Below, piece after piece: positions 1 to 8,978 of a stretch of 64,000 nt of DNA (position 1 is its first letter; each line of letters opens with the position of its first letter). A program made the position numbers and the translations under genes. Source of the stretch: DATAEE01 sp036257535 (lineage in GTDB: Bacteria; Acidobacteriota; Vicinamibacteria; Vicinamibacterales; 2-12-FULL-66-21); the NCBI GenBank assembly GCA_036257535.1, contig DATAFJ010000089.1:1-64000 (forward strand), in the 5' to 3' direction. Below the pieces are notes generated by a model. The model made no database searches. It saw only the letters and a list, made by a program, of their open reading frames with translations, and had not been told where the DNA came from.

Positions 1-714
1 GACCGGATGACGGAACGCCTGCCGCCGCAACTCGGTTGCCTGCCGTCGGTGGAGCTGCCTGACGCTTTTCGGCAGCGCGGTGAACTCGTCCGACGACGTG
101 AGGATGTTCGCCACGGTTCCGAACTGCGCGAACGTCGTCTCCAGCCTCAGGCGATCGGGAACCGACCAGAAGAGCGCGACCTTCGTGTCCTGGCCGGGCA
201 TGCCTCCGCCCACCGGCGCCGATCTCGACCCGTGCTCTTCGAACGCGGTGATCCTGTCGACGGCTCCCATCGCGGCCGCGACCTTGTCGAGCGCCGCGCG
301 GCCGGCCGCGCGCTCGGCTGACGTCGCTTCCATCGCCGCCGGAGGCGCCTCGAGATACTTCTCGGGTGCTGCGTCGAACAGCGCTTTGCAGTTATCCGAT
401 CCGAACAGATAGATTCGCCCGTCGTGGACGGAGTAGGTGTTGGGATTGCCGCCGACCGCGGACCCCATGCGCGCGCAGGTGCCGTCGAGCTGCACGGCGT
501 ACTGCTCGGGATTCGTCTCGAACGCCCCCTTCGTGTCGGCGGTCGAGAAGAAGTACTTCAGGCCGCCATGAACCACCGACAGGGCATCCTTGCCGGGGAC
601 TTCCTTCCCCTGTGTGAGCAGGACCGGGTCGAGCCCCTCGATGGCCTCCGGCGTCGCGGGCGGCTCCTGCGCCAGCACGACCGCGCCAAGCACTACCCTC
701 AGCACGCTGAGCAC
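1..714 (-). CDS. Secreted YHS-domain protein (3' end beyond window)
   Basis: The reading frame stays open for 238 codons from GTG at 714 to the window edge. It starts two bases after the stop of the upstream permease, so the two are probably cotranscribed. The N-terminus is a short hydrophobic leader (LRVVLGAVVLAQ), read as a signal peptide; a second GTG at 705 is an equally good start. Residues about 40-110 resemble a YHS domain: a KYFFST strand, NPEQYAVQLDGTCA, a second strand IYLFGSDNC and a PEKYL helix. YHS domains are small modules often linked to metal handling. The part after residue 150 (TAFEEHG, a VALFWSVPDRLRLE strand) looks like a periplasmic lipoprotein-sorting-type beta sheet, but that is inference. 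Function unknown. Confidence 0.7.
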   Translation of the reverse strand, partial: MLSVLRVVLGAVVLAQEPPATPEAIEGLDPVLLTQGKEVPGKDALSVVHGGLKYFFSTADTKGAFETNPEQYAVQLDGTCARMGSAVGGNPNTYSVHDGRIYLFGSDNCKALFDAAPEKYLEAPPAAMEATSAERAAGRAALDKVAAAMGAVDRITAFEEHGSRSAPVGGGMPGQDTKVALFWSVPDRLRLETTFAQFGTVANILTSSDEFTALPKSVRQLHRRQATELRRQAFRHPV

Positions 715-715
715 C

Positions 716-3352
716 TTAGGCCGCCCTGAGAGCCACCAGCGGGTCGACCGAAGCCGCCCGCCGGGCTGGCAGGAAGCACGCGAGGAGCGCGACGATTGCG
801 AGCACGGCGGAGACGGCGATGAACGTAGCCGCGTCCGTCGGCTCGATCGCGAAGAGAAGCCTCGACATCAGGCGCGTCAGGGCGAGCGCGCCGGCGATGC
901 CGATCACGAGCCCGATGGCGACGAGCGTGAGCCCCTGGCGCAGGACCATGCCGAGCACTTCGCCCCGCTGGGCGCCGAGCGCCATCCTGACGCCGAACTC
1001 CTGAACGCGCTCGCTGACCGAGAACGCAATCACGCCGCCGATTCCAATCGCAGTGATCGTGAGCGCCAGCGTGGCGAAGATGCCGACGAGCGTCGTGGTG
1101 AGCCGGGGCGGGGCAAGCGCCGCGCCCCGCACCTGCTCCAGAGTGCGGAATCGATCCACGGGCTGCTCGGCGTCGACTTCGCGCAGCGCGGCCCGCACCT
1201 GACGCTCCATCGCCGGTTGATCGACCGTCGTACGCAGCAGCCACGTCGTCGAGAGCTGTCCCGTCTGGAGGATCGGCCCGTACATCGTTGCTTCGGCTTC
1301 CTCGGTCAGCACGGTCCGCGCGTCACCAACCACGCCGACGATCGTCGCCCACTGCTGGCCGTTGTTGAAGGTGATGCGGCGGTTGATCGGATCCTCGTCC
1401 TTCCAATACGTCCGCGCGAGACGTTCCGTCACGATGACGACCCGCGGGGATTCGACATGATCCTGCTTCGTGAACAGCCGGCCGCGCAGAAGCGGAATGC
1501 CGATCGTCTTGAAATAATCGGGGCTCGCCAGGTTGAGCGCGGCTCGCGGTTGAGGCTGCCCTTCGGGCACGGGCTTGCCTTCGATCTGGAACGTTCCGCT
1601 GAATCCACCGCCATCGTCATTCAGGGGAAAGCTTGCCGACGCGGCCGCGCTGACGACGCCCGGCTCGGCTTCGAGGCGCTCGAGAAGCCGCTGAATGACG
1701 CCCGCGCGCGTTGCGACCGTCTGATACTTGGAAAAGTTCAGGTCGATTCGCATCGTCAGCACGTTGTCGACGGTAAAGCCGGGATTGACGCGTTGCAGGT
1801 TCAGCAGGCTTCGCAGCATCAGGCCAGCGCCGACGAGCAGCATGAACGAGATGGCTATCTGGGCCACGACGAGCGTGGCCCGCACCGCATGACGGCCGCT
1901 CGTGGCGCGCGAGCCGCCGTCACGAAGCGTCGTGAGGACGTCCTGCCGCTCGCTGAGCGCCGGAATCGCCCCGAACACGACGCCGGTGACGATGGACATC
2001 ACGAGCGTGAAGAGCAGGACGCGCGTGTCGATCGTGATCTCGGCAGCGCGCGCCGTGAACCGCTCCGCGAAGGTGACGAGCAGGTCGAGGCCGAACACCG
2101 CAAGCAGCAGGCCCACCGCGCCTCCCGCGGCGGCCAGCATCGTGCTTTCCGTCAGGAGCTGACGAAGAAGGCGGACGCGTCCCGCGCCGAGCGCGCTTCG
2201 AACCGCGAGCTCGCGGCTGCGCCGGACGAGCCGCGCGACGAGCAGGTTGGCGACGCTCGCGCAGACGATGAGGAGGACGAAGCCAGCCGTCGCCAGCAGT
2301 ACGACGAGCGTCGGGCGGAAGTCCTGCGTCAGCTCCTCGCGGAGCGCCGAGACGGTGATGCCGAAACCGTTGGCGGCCGGATAGGCATCGGGATAGGCCT
2401 TCTGCAGCCGGTTCGACACGACGTTGAGGTCGGCGGCCGCCTGCTCCGGCGTGACGCCGGACTTCGTCCTGGCGAACGCGCTCATCAGCCGGAACTGCCG
2501 GTTCTCGATCGCGCGCGGGTTGGATCGGAATGGACATGCCGTCGTCGGCATGTAGACGTCCATCTCCGCGGGGAACTGCGGTATGGGAGGAAGGACGCCG
2601 ACGACCGTGTGCGGCCGGTCGTTCATGCGGAACGTCTGTCCGACGACGTTCGCGTCGCCGCCGAAGCTGCGCTGCCAGTACGGATAGCTGAGGATGAGGA
2701 CCGCGGGCGCGCCATGCTTTTCGTCTTCGGAACGGAACCGGCGTCCGAGAATCGGCTTCACGCCGAGCACGTCGAAGAAGTTCGCCGACACGACGCCGGT
2801 CTGCACCCGTTCGGGCTCGGGGCGGCCCAGCAGGATGAACCACATGCTGTGGAACTCGACGAGCCCGGCCAGCGTGCTCCCCTGCACTCGATAGTCGTCC
2901 ATCTCCTTCGGCGAGAATCCGATGTCCTGGACGTCCGTGCGCGTCTGCGGCTGCCTGACGATCACGAGCTCATCGCCGCGCTCATACGGCAGCGGCTTCA
3001 GCAGCACGCCGTTCACGACGCTGAAGATCGCGGTGTTCGCTCCGATGCCGAGCGCCATCGTGAGAACGATGACGAGCGTGAAGCCAGGGTTCTTCCGCAG
3101 CGTGCGGGCTCCGTATCGAACGTCCTGCAGGATCGTTTCGACCATGCGGACGAGCCATGTGTCGCGGACGCCGTCCTTCACCTGATCGACGCTGCCGAAC
3201 GAACGGATCGCCGCGCGGCGCGCGTCCTCGCGCGACATGCCGCGCCGCACGTTCTCGTTGGTCTGCATGTCGATGTGGAACTGCAGCTCGGTGTCGAGCT
3301 GGCGTTCCATCTGCTCTTTGCGAACGAGCGACCGCAACCGTCTGAAGATCAT
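716..3352 (-). CDS. ADOP-family ABC transporter permease (MacB/FtsX type)
   Basis: An 878-residue protein with the ADOP layout. A soluble N-terminal prefix (about residues 1-75, with MERQLDTELQFHID) is followed by the first transmembrane helix and a MacB-type periplasmic domain, a three-helix FtsX block around residues 345-460, a second periplasmic domain, and a final FtsX block ending in FLPARRAASVDP. The internal duplication and the absence of a neighbouring ATPase are typical of the family, usually assumed to work with an unlinked ATPase in efflux or lipoprotein/peptide export. It begins 9 bases after the PadR regulator's stop, so the pair is an operon and PadR is the likely repressor. The substrate cannot be read from sequence. 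Confidence 0.9.
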   Translation of the reverse strand: MIFRRLRSLVRKEQMERQLDTELQFHIDMQTNENVRRGMSREDARRAAIRSFGSVDQVKDGVRDTWLVRMVETILQDVRYGARTLRKNPGFTLVIVLTMALGIGANTAIFSVVNGVLLKPLPYERGDELVIVRQPQTRTDVQDIGFSPKEMDDYRVQGSTLAGLVEFHSMWFILLGRPEPERVQTGVVSANFFDVLGVKPILGRRFRSEDEKHGAPAVLILSYPYWQRSFGGDANVVGQTFRMNDRPHTVVGVLPPIPQFPAEMDVYMPTTACPFRSNPRAIENRQFRLMSAFARTKSGVTPEQAAADLNVVSNRLQKAYPDAYPAANGFGITVSALREELTQDFRPTLVVLLATAGFVLLIVCASVANLLVARLVRRSRELAVRSALGAGRVRLLRQLLTESTMLAAAGGAVGLLLAVFGLDLLVTFAERFTARAAEITIDTRVLLFTLVMSIVTGVVFGAIPALSERQDVLTTLRDGGSRATSGRHAVRATLVVAQIAISFMLLVGAGLMLRSLLNLQRVNPGFTVDNVLTMRIDLNFSKYQTVATRAGVIQRLLERLEAEPGVVSAAASASFPLNDDGGGFSGTFQIEGKPVPEGQPQPRAALNLASPDYFKTIGIPLLRGRLFTKQDHVESPRVVIVTERLARTYWKDEDPINRRITFNNGQQWATIVGVVGDARTVLTEEAEATMYGPILQTGQLSTTWLLRTTVDQPAMERQVRAALREVDAEQPVDRFRTLEQVRGAALAPPRLTTTLVGIFATLALTITAIGIGGVIAFSVSERVQEFGVRMALGAQRGEVLGMVLRQGLTLVAIGLVIGIAGALALTRLMSRLLFAIEPTDAATFIAVSAVLAIVALLACFLPARRAASVDPLVALRAA

Positions 3353-3361
3353 GATCGGCCT

Positions 3362-3694
3362 CTACGCCTGTTCCAGAATCCGCGCGACGGCGCCAGCGAA
3401 CCGCGTCCAGTTGGCCGTCTCGTCCTCGAGCTGCCGGCGCCCCTTTTTCGTCAGCGAGTAGAACCTGGCCTGGCGGTTGTTCTCCGACACGCCCCACTCG
3501 GCCTGGATCCAGCCCTGCTGCTCGAGACGATGCAGAGCGGGATAGAGCGACCCCTGGTTGACGCGCAGCACGTCTTCGGAAATCTGCTGGATGCGGAGCG
3601 AGATCCCCCAGCCGTGCATGGGGCCGAGGGCAAGGGTCCGCAGGATGATGAGGTCGAGCGTTCCCTGCAGCAGGTCGCTTTTCGGCACGGACAT
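3362..3694 (-). CDS. PadR-family transcriptional regulator
   Basis: A 110-residue PadR regulator. The winged helix-turn-helix spans about residues 5-85 (LLQGTLDLIILRTLALGPMHG start, SLYPALHRLEQQGWI recognition helix and wing), followed by a short dimerisation helix. It opens the operon containing the ADOP permease and YHS protein. A promoter with TTGACA and TATGCT lies upstream, overlapped by an 11-bp inverted repeat, which fits autorepression. PadR proteins commonly control adjacent membrane transport genes in response to small molecules; the inducer is unknown. Confidence 0.92.
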   Translation of the reverse strand: MSVPKSDLLQGTLDLIILRTLALGPMHGWGISLRIQQISEDVLRVNQGSLYPALHRLEQQGWIQAEWGVSENNRQARFYSLTKKGRRQLEDETANWTRFAGAVARILEQA

Positions 3695-3742
3695 TCGTGT
3701 TCCTCTCAGATGTCTGGATGTCGAACGCGTTCTTATAGACGG

Positions 3743-3780
3743 TCTACAGGAGCATAAAGTTCGCTCTTGTAGATTGTCAA
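3743..3780 (-). promoter_or_regulatory. padR promoter with overlapping inverted-repeat operator
   Basis: Read on the minus strand, a -35 TTGACA (3780-3775) and a -10 TATGCT (3756-3751) are separated by 18 bases. An inverted repeat, TCTACAGGAGC at 3743-3753 and GCTCTTGTAGA at 3763-3773 (one mismatch, 9-base spacer), covers the spacer and -10. A second small palindrome, TAGAC-G-GTCTA, sits at 3736-3746. The placement suits steric repression by the PadR dimer. Confidence 0.6.
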
Positions 3781-3824
3781 CAGGAAACGCCGTGCAGCGC
3801 GGCGCCGGTATACGCTGTCGTGTG

Positions 3825-4004
3825 ATGGACGTTGGCGCGAGATGTCCTTACTGCGGCGAGCCGATAGACCTCGAGATCGACGAGAGCGCCGGCCGCGAGC
3901 AGCACTACATCGAAGACTGCTCGGTCTGCTGCCAGCCTATCGAGGTGCGGGTTTCGATCGCGGGAGGTCGGGTGGGCGTCGACTTGCGGCAGAGTGACGA
4001 GTAA
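3825..4004 (+). CDS. CPXCG-motif cysteine-rich zinc-ribbon protein
   Basis: A 59-residue protein with CPYCGEP near the start (Cys7, Cys10) and a second cysteine group, DCSVCCQP (Cys32, Cys35, Cys36), followed by a short beta-rich tail ending in DLRQSDE. The spacing matches the small CPXCG zinc-ribbon family common in proteobacteria and acidobacteria; its role is unknown. An in-frame GTG directly precedes the ATG, so translation may start at 3822. TATACG at 3809-3814 is seven bases before that GTG, a possible leaderless promoter. It faces away from the PadR operon. Confidence 0.8.
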   Translation: MDVGARCPYCGEPIDLEIDESAGREQHYIEDCSVCCQPIEVRVSIAGGRVGVDLRQSDE

Positions 4005-4083
4005 CGCGTGATATGATCTACCGTTCCGCCGGCCCCCGCCGCTCGTCCGGCCCCCCCAGACGACGGCCGTCTTCCCAGGTTGC

Positions 4084-6330
4084 ATGACGACGATCGGCCG
4101 CTACCAGATTCTCGAGAAGCTCGGCCAGGGCGGCATGGGGGTGGTGTATCGCGCCTTCGACACGCTCATCGAGCGCGTTGTGGCGCTGAAGATCATCTCC
4201 GCGCCGATTGAAGGGAATCCCGAGGCTCGCGAGCGGTTCATCCGCGAGGCCCGCGCCGCCGGCCAGCTCTCGCACCCGAACATCATCACGATTCACGACC
4301 TCGGCGAGCACGAGGGTCAGCCGTATCTCGCGATGGAGTTCCTCGAGGGCGAAGACCTTCAGACGCGCATGGGCCGTCCCGACAGAATGAGCCTAGGGCG
4401 CAAGGTCGAGCTGGCAATGAACATCTGCTACGGGCTCGATTACGCGCATGCGCGCGGCGTCATCCACCGCGACATCAAGCCGGCAAACATCTACATCACC
4501 GACAGCGGCGCGGTGAAGATCCTCGACTTCGGGCTCGCCAGGCTGTTGACGTCCGAGCTCACCAGCAGTCACATGCTGATGGGCACGGTGAACTACATGG
4601 CGCCCGAGCAGATCCGCGGCGAGCGCGCGGATCACCGCGCCGACATCTTTTCCGTCGGCGTCGTCTTTTACGAGCTGCTCAGCGGGCGGAAGGCGTTCGC
4701 CGGCGATTCGTTCGCATCGACCCTCTTCAAGATCCTGAACGAGGTTCCGGAGGCGCTGCCGAACATCGACGCGAGCCTACCGCTCGAGCTCGTCGCCGTC
4801 GTGGAGCGTGCGCTTGCGAAGCCGCGCGACGAGCGGTATCAGAACATGGGCGAGCTGCTGCGCGATCTGACCGTCTGCCGTCAGCAGCTCGGGCTGGTTG
4901 ATTCGTCGGCGGTTGGCCGGCCGGGATCCGGCGGCCACCGTCCGTCGTCGGATCCCTGGAGCCGGCCGAGCGGCCAGTCGCAGGCCGATCGTCCTGGAAC
5001 CCCGGCGCCCGCGCCGCTCGTCACGCCCATGCCGACGCCCGCGCCGTCGGCGGCGCCGCGAACCTCGCGCGTCCTGCAGGGAACGATCGCGGCCGCGCTC
5101 TTCGCGACGCTTTTCGTTGGCGCCTGGCTGCTGTTTGCCCGTCCGGAGCGCGCGCCATCCGGTCCGGAGCCGGCGGCGCCGACTGCGCCGGGGGCGTCGG
5201 CCGCGCCGGACGTCTCAGCCGCGCTCCAGCGTGCGCTCGACGCGTTCCAGAAAGGCGATTTTCAGGCGGCCGATCGGTCTACAGGAGAGGTTCTCGCCGC
5301 CGTGCCGGACCACGCCGAGGCGCGACGCGTCCAGACAAAGGCGCGCGAGGCCGCGGCGGCGGTCGAACGCGGCTTGAATCAGGCGAGAACTCATGTTGAA
5401 TCGGGCCGGTTTGCAGAAGCGTCGCGGGCGGCCGGCGAGGTGCTCAGCGTCGCGCCCACCAACGAGGAAGCCCGGCGCATCATGGAAGAGGGCGCGTCGC
5501 GTTCGCGGGGTGACGGCGCCGACCAAGCTCGCTCGCGAATGATCCGGGCACGCTCGAGCGCGCGCGCCGCCAACGCGCCGGCGCTCGCCGTCGGGTCCTA
5601 CCGTGCCGCGAGCGACGCCGAGCGGGAGGCCCAGCGCCTGTTCCAGGCCGGCCGTCTCGCCGACGCGACGGCGAAGTTCTACGAAGCAAGCGGGCTCTTC
5701 CGGAGCGCCGAGATCGCTGCCGAGAGCAACGCGGCGGCGGAAGCGGAGCGCAGGCGCCAGGCGCAGATCGCGGCGGAACGCGAGCGCGAACAAGAGCGAG
5801 AACGCCGTGCACAACCTGCGGAGCAGGCCCCGGCATCCGCGCCAGCCTCGCCTCCGGTCTCCACGGGTACCCCTCTGCCGGCGCTGCCACCGGCCTCGTC
5901 GCCCGGTACGCTGCCGCCACCAGCACCACCCGCACCGCCGGCCCCCCCGGCGCCTGCACCGCAGGCTGAACCGCCGCGAACGCCTGCCGCGGAAGAGGCG
6001 ATTCGCGACCTGCTCGATCGGTACAAGGCGGCGCTCGAAGCCCGGAGCCTCGACGCGCTCAAGCGCCTGTGGCCTGGCCTGGCAGGCGCGCAGCAGGCGG
6101 CGATCCAGAACGAGTTCAGCCACGCGAGCCGCATCGAGGTCGATATCGTCGACCCCCGAATCGCGGTGTCGGGCACCTCGGCGACGGTGGCGTTCATCCG
6201 CCGCTACGAACTCGTTACGGTAGATGGACAGCGGCTGAACAACGACACACGAACCACGATGACACTCCATCGCTCAAACGGTGGCTGGGTCATCGAGGCG
6301 ATCCGGTTCGACGCCCCCCGGCGTGGCTGA
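4084..6330 (+). CDS. Membrane Ser/Thr protein kinase with C-terminal NTF2-like domain
   Basis: A 748-residue PknB-like kinase. The N-terminal catalytic domain (about residues 6-265) has the glycine loop GQGGMGVV, the ATP lysine in VALKII (Lys36), the catalytic loop HRDIKPAN (Asp130) and DFGLAR (148-153). A Pro/Ala linker leads to one transmembrane helix near residues 332-351, so the rest is periplasmic. That part has tandem helical, TPR-like segments (repeated 'F-A-A-GEVL...P-EAR' pattern), an Arg/Glu coiled region, a proline-rich stretch near 600-635, and a final NTF2/SnoaL-like domain (about 640-748). The start has no clear Shine-Dalgarno; a possible -10 TATGAT lies at 4012-4017. The barrel protein downstream follows after 28 bases and is probably cotranscribed. 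Confidence 0.9.
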   Translation: MTTIGRYQILEKLGQGGMGVVYRAFDTLIERVVALKIISAPIEGNPEARERFIREARAAGQLSHPNIITIHDLGEHEGQPYLAMEFLEGEDLQTRMGRPDRMSLGRKVELAMNICYGLDYAHARGVIHRDIKPANIYITDSGAVKILDFGLARLLTSELTSSHMLMGTVNYMAPEQIRGERADHRADIFSVGVVFYELLSGRKAFAGDSFASTLFKILNEVPEALPNIDASLPLELVAVVERALAKPRDERYQNMGELLRDLTVCRQQLGLVDSSAVGRPGSGGHRPSSDPWSRPSGQSQADRPGTPAPAPLVTPMPTPAPSAAPRTSRVLQGTIAAALFATLFVGAWLLFARPERAPSGPEPAAPTAPGASAAPDVSAALQRALDAFQKGDFQAADRSTGEVLAAVPDHAEARRVQTKAREAAAAVERGLNQARTHVESGRFAEASRAAGEVLSVAPTNEEARRIMEEGASRSRGDGADQARSRMIRARSSARAANAPALAVGSYRAASDAEREAQRLFQAGRLADATAKFYEASGLFRSAEIAAESNAAAEAERRRQAQIAAEREREQERERRAQPAEQAPASAPASPPVSTGTPLPALPPASSPGTLPPPAPPAPPAPPAPAPQAEPPRTPAAEEAIRDLLDRYKAALEARSLDALKRLWPGLAGAQQAAIQNEFSHASRIEVDIVDPRIAVSGTSATVAFIRRYELVTVDGQRLNNDTRTTMTLHRSNGGWVIEAIRFDAPRRG

Positions 6331-6358
6331 TCAGACAGCAGAACTGAGGATTGTGAAG

Positions 6359-7681
6359 ATGCAGAGACTTGTCGTGACTCTCGCAGCGGTGTGGCTGGTG
6401 GGGTCGGCGCAGGCGATCGCGCAGACCCGGCCCGCGACGCTCGCCACCCTTTTCGAAGACATCTATGGACCGAACGGGCTCGTCGTGAGCAGCGACGACG
6501 TGCAGCTCGATGGGACGACGCACGCGGCGCATTTCAACAGCGCGTTTCAGTCGGACTTCAGGCTGGTCAACATCGCGCTCGCCACGCAGCTCGCGTCCAT
6601 ACCACTCCCGTCGCCCGCCTCGGGCTTCACCTATCGCTTCGACGATGCAACGGGCACGTTCGTGCGCTCCACGCAGAGCTTCGGTCCGATCCTCACCGAT
6701 CGCGGCGAGACGATCGGCCGCGGCCGCGTCGCCTTCGGCTTCAGTTACCAGGCCTTCACGTTCGATCACCTGGATGGCGTTCCGCTCGTGCAGGTGCCGG
6801 CGGTGTTCCGACACGACAACTTCGACCTGGGCGGCGGCCGCCTCGACGTCATCGGGACCGAGAACGTCATCGGCGCGTCCGTCAGCCAGTTCACCGGCGC
6901 GGTCACCTACGGGATCACCGACCGAATCGACGTCGCGCTGGCGGTGCCGGTCGTCCGCACGGAGCTGTCGCTCATCTCGAACGCGACGGTTCACAGGATC
7001 GGGACCGGGACGAACAACACCGTCCACTATTTCCGCGACGACGCCGCGATCGGCGGGTACGGCTCGACCCACCAGTACTTCTCCGAGGCATCGGCGACGG
7101 GGCTCGGCGACATGCTGGTGCGGCTCAAGGGGACGCTCATGCGCGAGGCGACGCGCGCGTTCGCTGCGGGCATCGACATCCGGATGCCGACCGGCGACGA
7201 GCAGAACCTGCTCGGCGCGGGCGCGGCCGGGGTCCGGCCCTTCGCGGCCTTCTCGGCGTCGATGGGACGCTTCGCGCCGCACGCCAACCTCTGGTATCAG
7301 TGGAACGGCGAGAGCATCCTCGGCGGCGACGTGGCGCTCGGGCAGGAGGGCGGCCTGCCCGACAACTTCGCGTACGCCGTGGGCACGGACTTCGGTGTCA
7401 CCGACCAGTTCAGCGTCATCTTCGACGTCATCGGCCAGCGCGTGCTCGATTCGCCGCGGCTCTTCACTCGCACGCTGTCGCTGTCGGGACCCGGCGGGAG
7501 CGTAAACCTGCCGGACATCTTCCTCGAGAGCGCCTCGTACTGGACCGCGAACGCGGCGCTCGGCTTCAAGGCGAACGTCGCGACGCGGCTGCTGATCGAG
7601 GTCAACTTGAAGTTCGCCATGACCGACGGGGGCCTCACCGATCGCGTGACGCCGCTCGTCGGCCTCGAGTGGGCGTTCTGA
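6359..7681 (+). CDS. Putative outer-membrane beta-barrel protein
   Basis: A 440-residue exported protein with a standard signal peptide (MQRLVVTLAAVWLVGSAQAIAQ). The mature part is a run of alternating amphipathic strands, with 'ITDRIDVALAVPVVRTELSL'-type segments and Gly/Asp-rich turns, and ends in LVGLEWAF, a terminal phenylalanine as in the BAM recognition signal. This resembles the transporter-like barrel families found beside MetA/phenol-pathway genes, but no substrate can be assigned. An upstream ATG at 6281 is inside the kinase gene; ATG 6359 is chosen because it starts the signal peptide and follows a TGAGGA ribosome site. Confidence 0.75.
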   Translation: MQRLVVTLAAVWLVGSAQAIAQTRPATLATLFEDIYGPNGLVVSSDDVQLDGTTHAAHFNSAFQSDFRLVNIALATQLASIPLPSPASGFTYRFDDATGTFVRSTQSFGPILTDRGETIGRGRVAFGFSYQAFTFDHLDGVPLVQVPAVFRHDNFDLGGGRLDVIGTENVIGASVSQFTGAVTYGITDRIDVALAVPVVRTELSLISNATVHRIGTGTNNTVHYFRDDAAIGGYGSTHQYFSEASATGLGDMLVRLKGTLMREATRAFAAGIDIRMPTGDEQNLLGAGAAGVRPFAAFSASMGRFAPHANLWYQWNGESILGGDVALGQEGGLPDNFAYAVGTDFGVTDQFSVIFDVIGQRVLDSPRLFTRTLSLSGPGGSVNLPDIFLESASYWTANAALGFKANVATRLLIEVNLKFAMTDGGLTDRVTPLVGLEWAF

Positions 7682-7683
7682 TA

Positions 7684-7915
7684 GCACGATCGGGTCAAAT
7701 GTGATCGAGTTATCGTGCCAAGTAATCGGGCCATCTGGGTATCGTCTATCGGCGTATCTGATCGCGCTATCGGATATCGCTCGCTAACGATCGTTAACGA
7801 TCGATATCGATCGGTAACCGCGCGATATCGCCGTTGTGACGTCAGATACCCCGATAGCCGATCTTCCGATGTCCCGATCACTTGGCTTGCTGTTCCGATC
7901 ATCCATCGCCCGATG
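7684..7915. repeat. Degenerate ATCG-rich array, spacing about 7-8 bases
   Basis: The gap between the barrel gene and dinB is AT-richer than its surroundings and full of ATCG/CGAT words: ATCG starts at 7689, 7704, 7712, 7725, 7741, 7748, 7761, 7769, 7776, 7790, 7800, 7806 and 7810, with many intervals of 7 or 8 (or 13-15). TATCG, CGATA and TAACGATCGTTA-like palindromes recur. No gene or clear promoter is visible. It looks like a decayed member of the short-period arrays seen elsewhere in the window. Confidence 0.5.
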
Positions 7916-8978
7916 AGGTGAAGAGCAGCAAACCGTCGTCGCCCGACAGCCCGTGAACGCTCACGCCGAGGAGCCGCACCGGCCGCCGGCCCGCGTCCGT
8001 CCGGTCGACGAGGGCCACGGCGCGGGCCGCGAGCGCATCGGCGTCGCGGGATGGCGCCGACGACTGGCTGCGCGTGATCGTCGTGAAGTCGTCGTATCTG
8101 ACCTTGATCGTCACGGTTCGCGCGTAGAGTGCCTTGCGCACGAGCCACGCGGCGTTGTCACGCGCCATGTCCGCGATCGCGTCTCGAATCTCGCGAACGT
8201 CGGTGAGGTCTCTCGTGAAAGTCGTTTCGGTACCGCAGGATTTTGCCGCGCGATCCGGAACGACGCCGCGATCGTCGTTGCCGGAAGCGAGCTGACGGAG
8301 CCAGTCCGCCTGGCTTCCCACCACCTGCCGGAGGCGGGCGGCATCGATCGTCCTCACGTCGACGAGCCGCTCCACGCCGATCCCGCGCAGCTTTGCCGCG
8401 GTCACCGGGCCGACTCCCCACAGCGCGTCGACCGGCAGCTTCTGGAGAAAGCTCTCGATTCGATCCGGCGGGATCACGGTCAGCCCGTCCGGTTTCTGCC
8501 AGGCGGACGCGATCTTCGCGAGAAACTTGTTTGGTGCAACCCCGGCGGACGCCGTCAGCGACGTCGTCTCGCGGATGAGCGCCTTCAGCCGCTGCGCGAC
8601 GCGCGTGCCCGAGGGTTCCTGCCACGCGTTCGTCGTGACGTCGAGATACGCCTCGTCGAGCGAGAGCGGCTCGACGAGCGGCGTCAGCGTCCGAAAAATC
8701 TCGAACACCTGCCGCGACACCGCGCGATACTTTGCGAAATCGGGCGGGACGATCACGAGCGAGGGACACAACCGGACCGCGCGAGCCATCGGAATCGCGG
8801 ATCGCACGCCAAACGCGCGCGCCTCGTAGCTCGCCGCCGCAACCACGCCGCGTCCCTGCGGCGAGCCGCCCACGGCGATCGGCCGCCCTCGCAACGAAGG
8901 GTCATCGCGCTGCTCGACGGAGGCGTAAAAGGCGTCCATGTCGATATGAACGATCCTTCGCAGCGGTTCTGGGTTCAA
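7899..8978 (-). CDS. dinB: DNA polymerase IV (Y-family translesion polymerase)
   Basis: A 359-residue Y-family polymerase for error-prone bypass synthesis. The first metal site is HIDMDAFYASVE (Asp13), followed by the fingers region GVRSAIPMARA and the second catalytic pair SLDEAYLD (Asp108, Glu109). Then come the helix-hairpin-helix segment (LWGVGPVTAAKLRGIGVERL) and the little-finger domain ending in VRLLGVSVHGL. The start used is TTG at 8978, since the conserved first strand needs residues before the ATG at Asp13-Met14; that TTG lies inside the heptamer array 8965-9037. It stands alone, divergent from the genes to its right. No LexA-type box was recognised. Confidence 0.92.
   Translation of the reverse strand: MNPEPLRRIVHIDMDAFYASVEQRDDPSLRGRPIAVGGSPQGRGVVAAASYEARAFGVRSAIPMARAVRLCPSLVIVPPDFAKYRAVSRQVFEIFRTLTPLVEPLSLDEAYLDVTTNAWQEPSGTRVAQRLKALIRETTSLTASAGVAPNKFLAKIASAWQKPDGLTVIPPDRIESFLQKLPVDALWGVGPVTAAKLRGIGVERLVDVRTIDAARLRQVVGSQADWLRQLASGNDDRGVVPDRAAKSCGTETTFTRDLTDVREIRDAIADMARDNAAWLVRKALYARTVTIKVRYDDFTTITRSQSSAPSRDADALAARAVALVDRTDAGRRPVRLLGVSVHGLSGDDGLLLFTSSGDG

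Noticed and set aside
590..3757. Very long open frame on the plus strand across the ADOP operon (over 1,000 codons)
   Set aside because: It is the mirror of real minus-strand genes in GC-rich DNA; the translated product is Arg/Asp/His-rich and has no domains, while the minus strand encodes PadR and ADOP proteins.
6281..6358. Longer N-terminus for the barrel protein starting at ATG 6281
   Set aside because: It would place charged, non-signal sequence before an obvious signal peptide and lies entirely inside the kinase gene.
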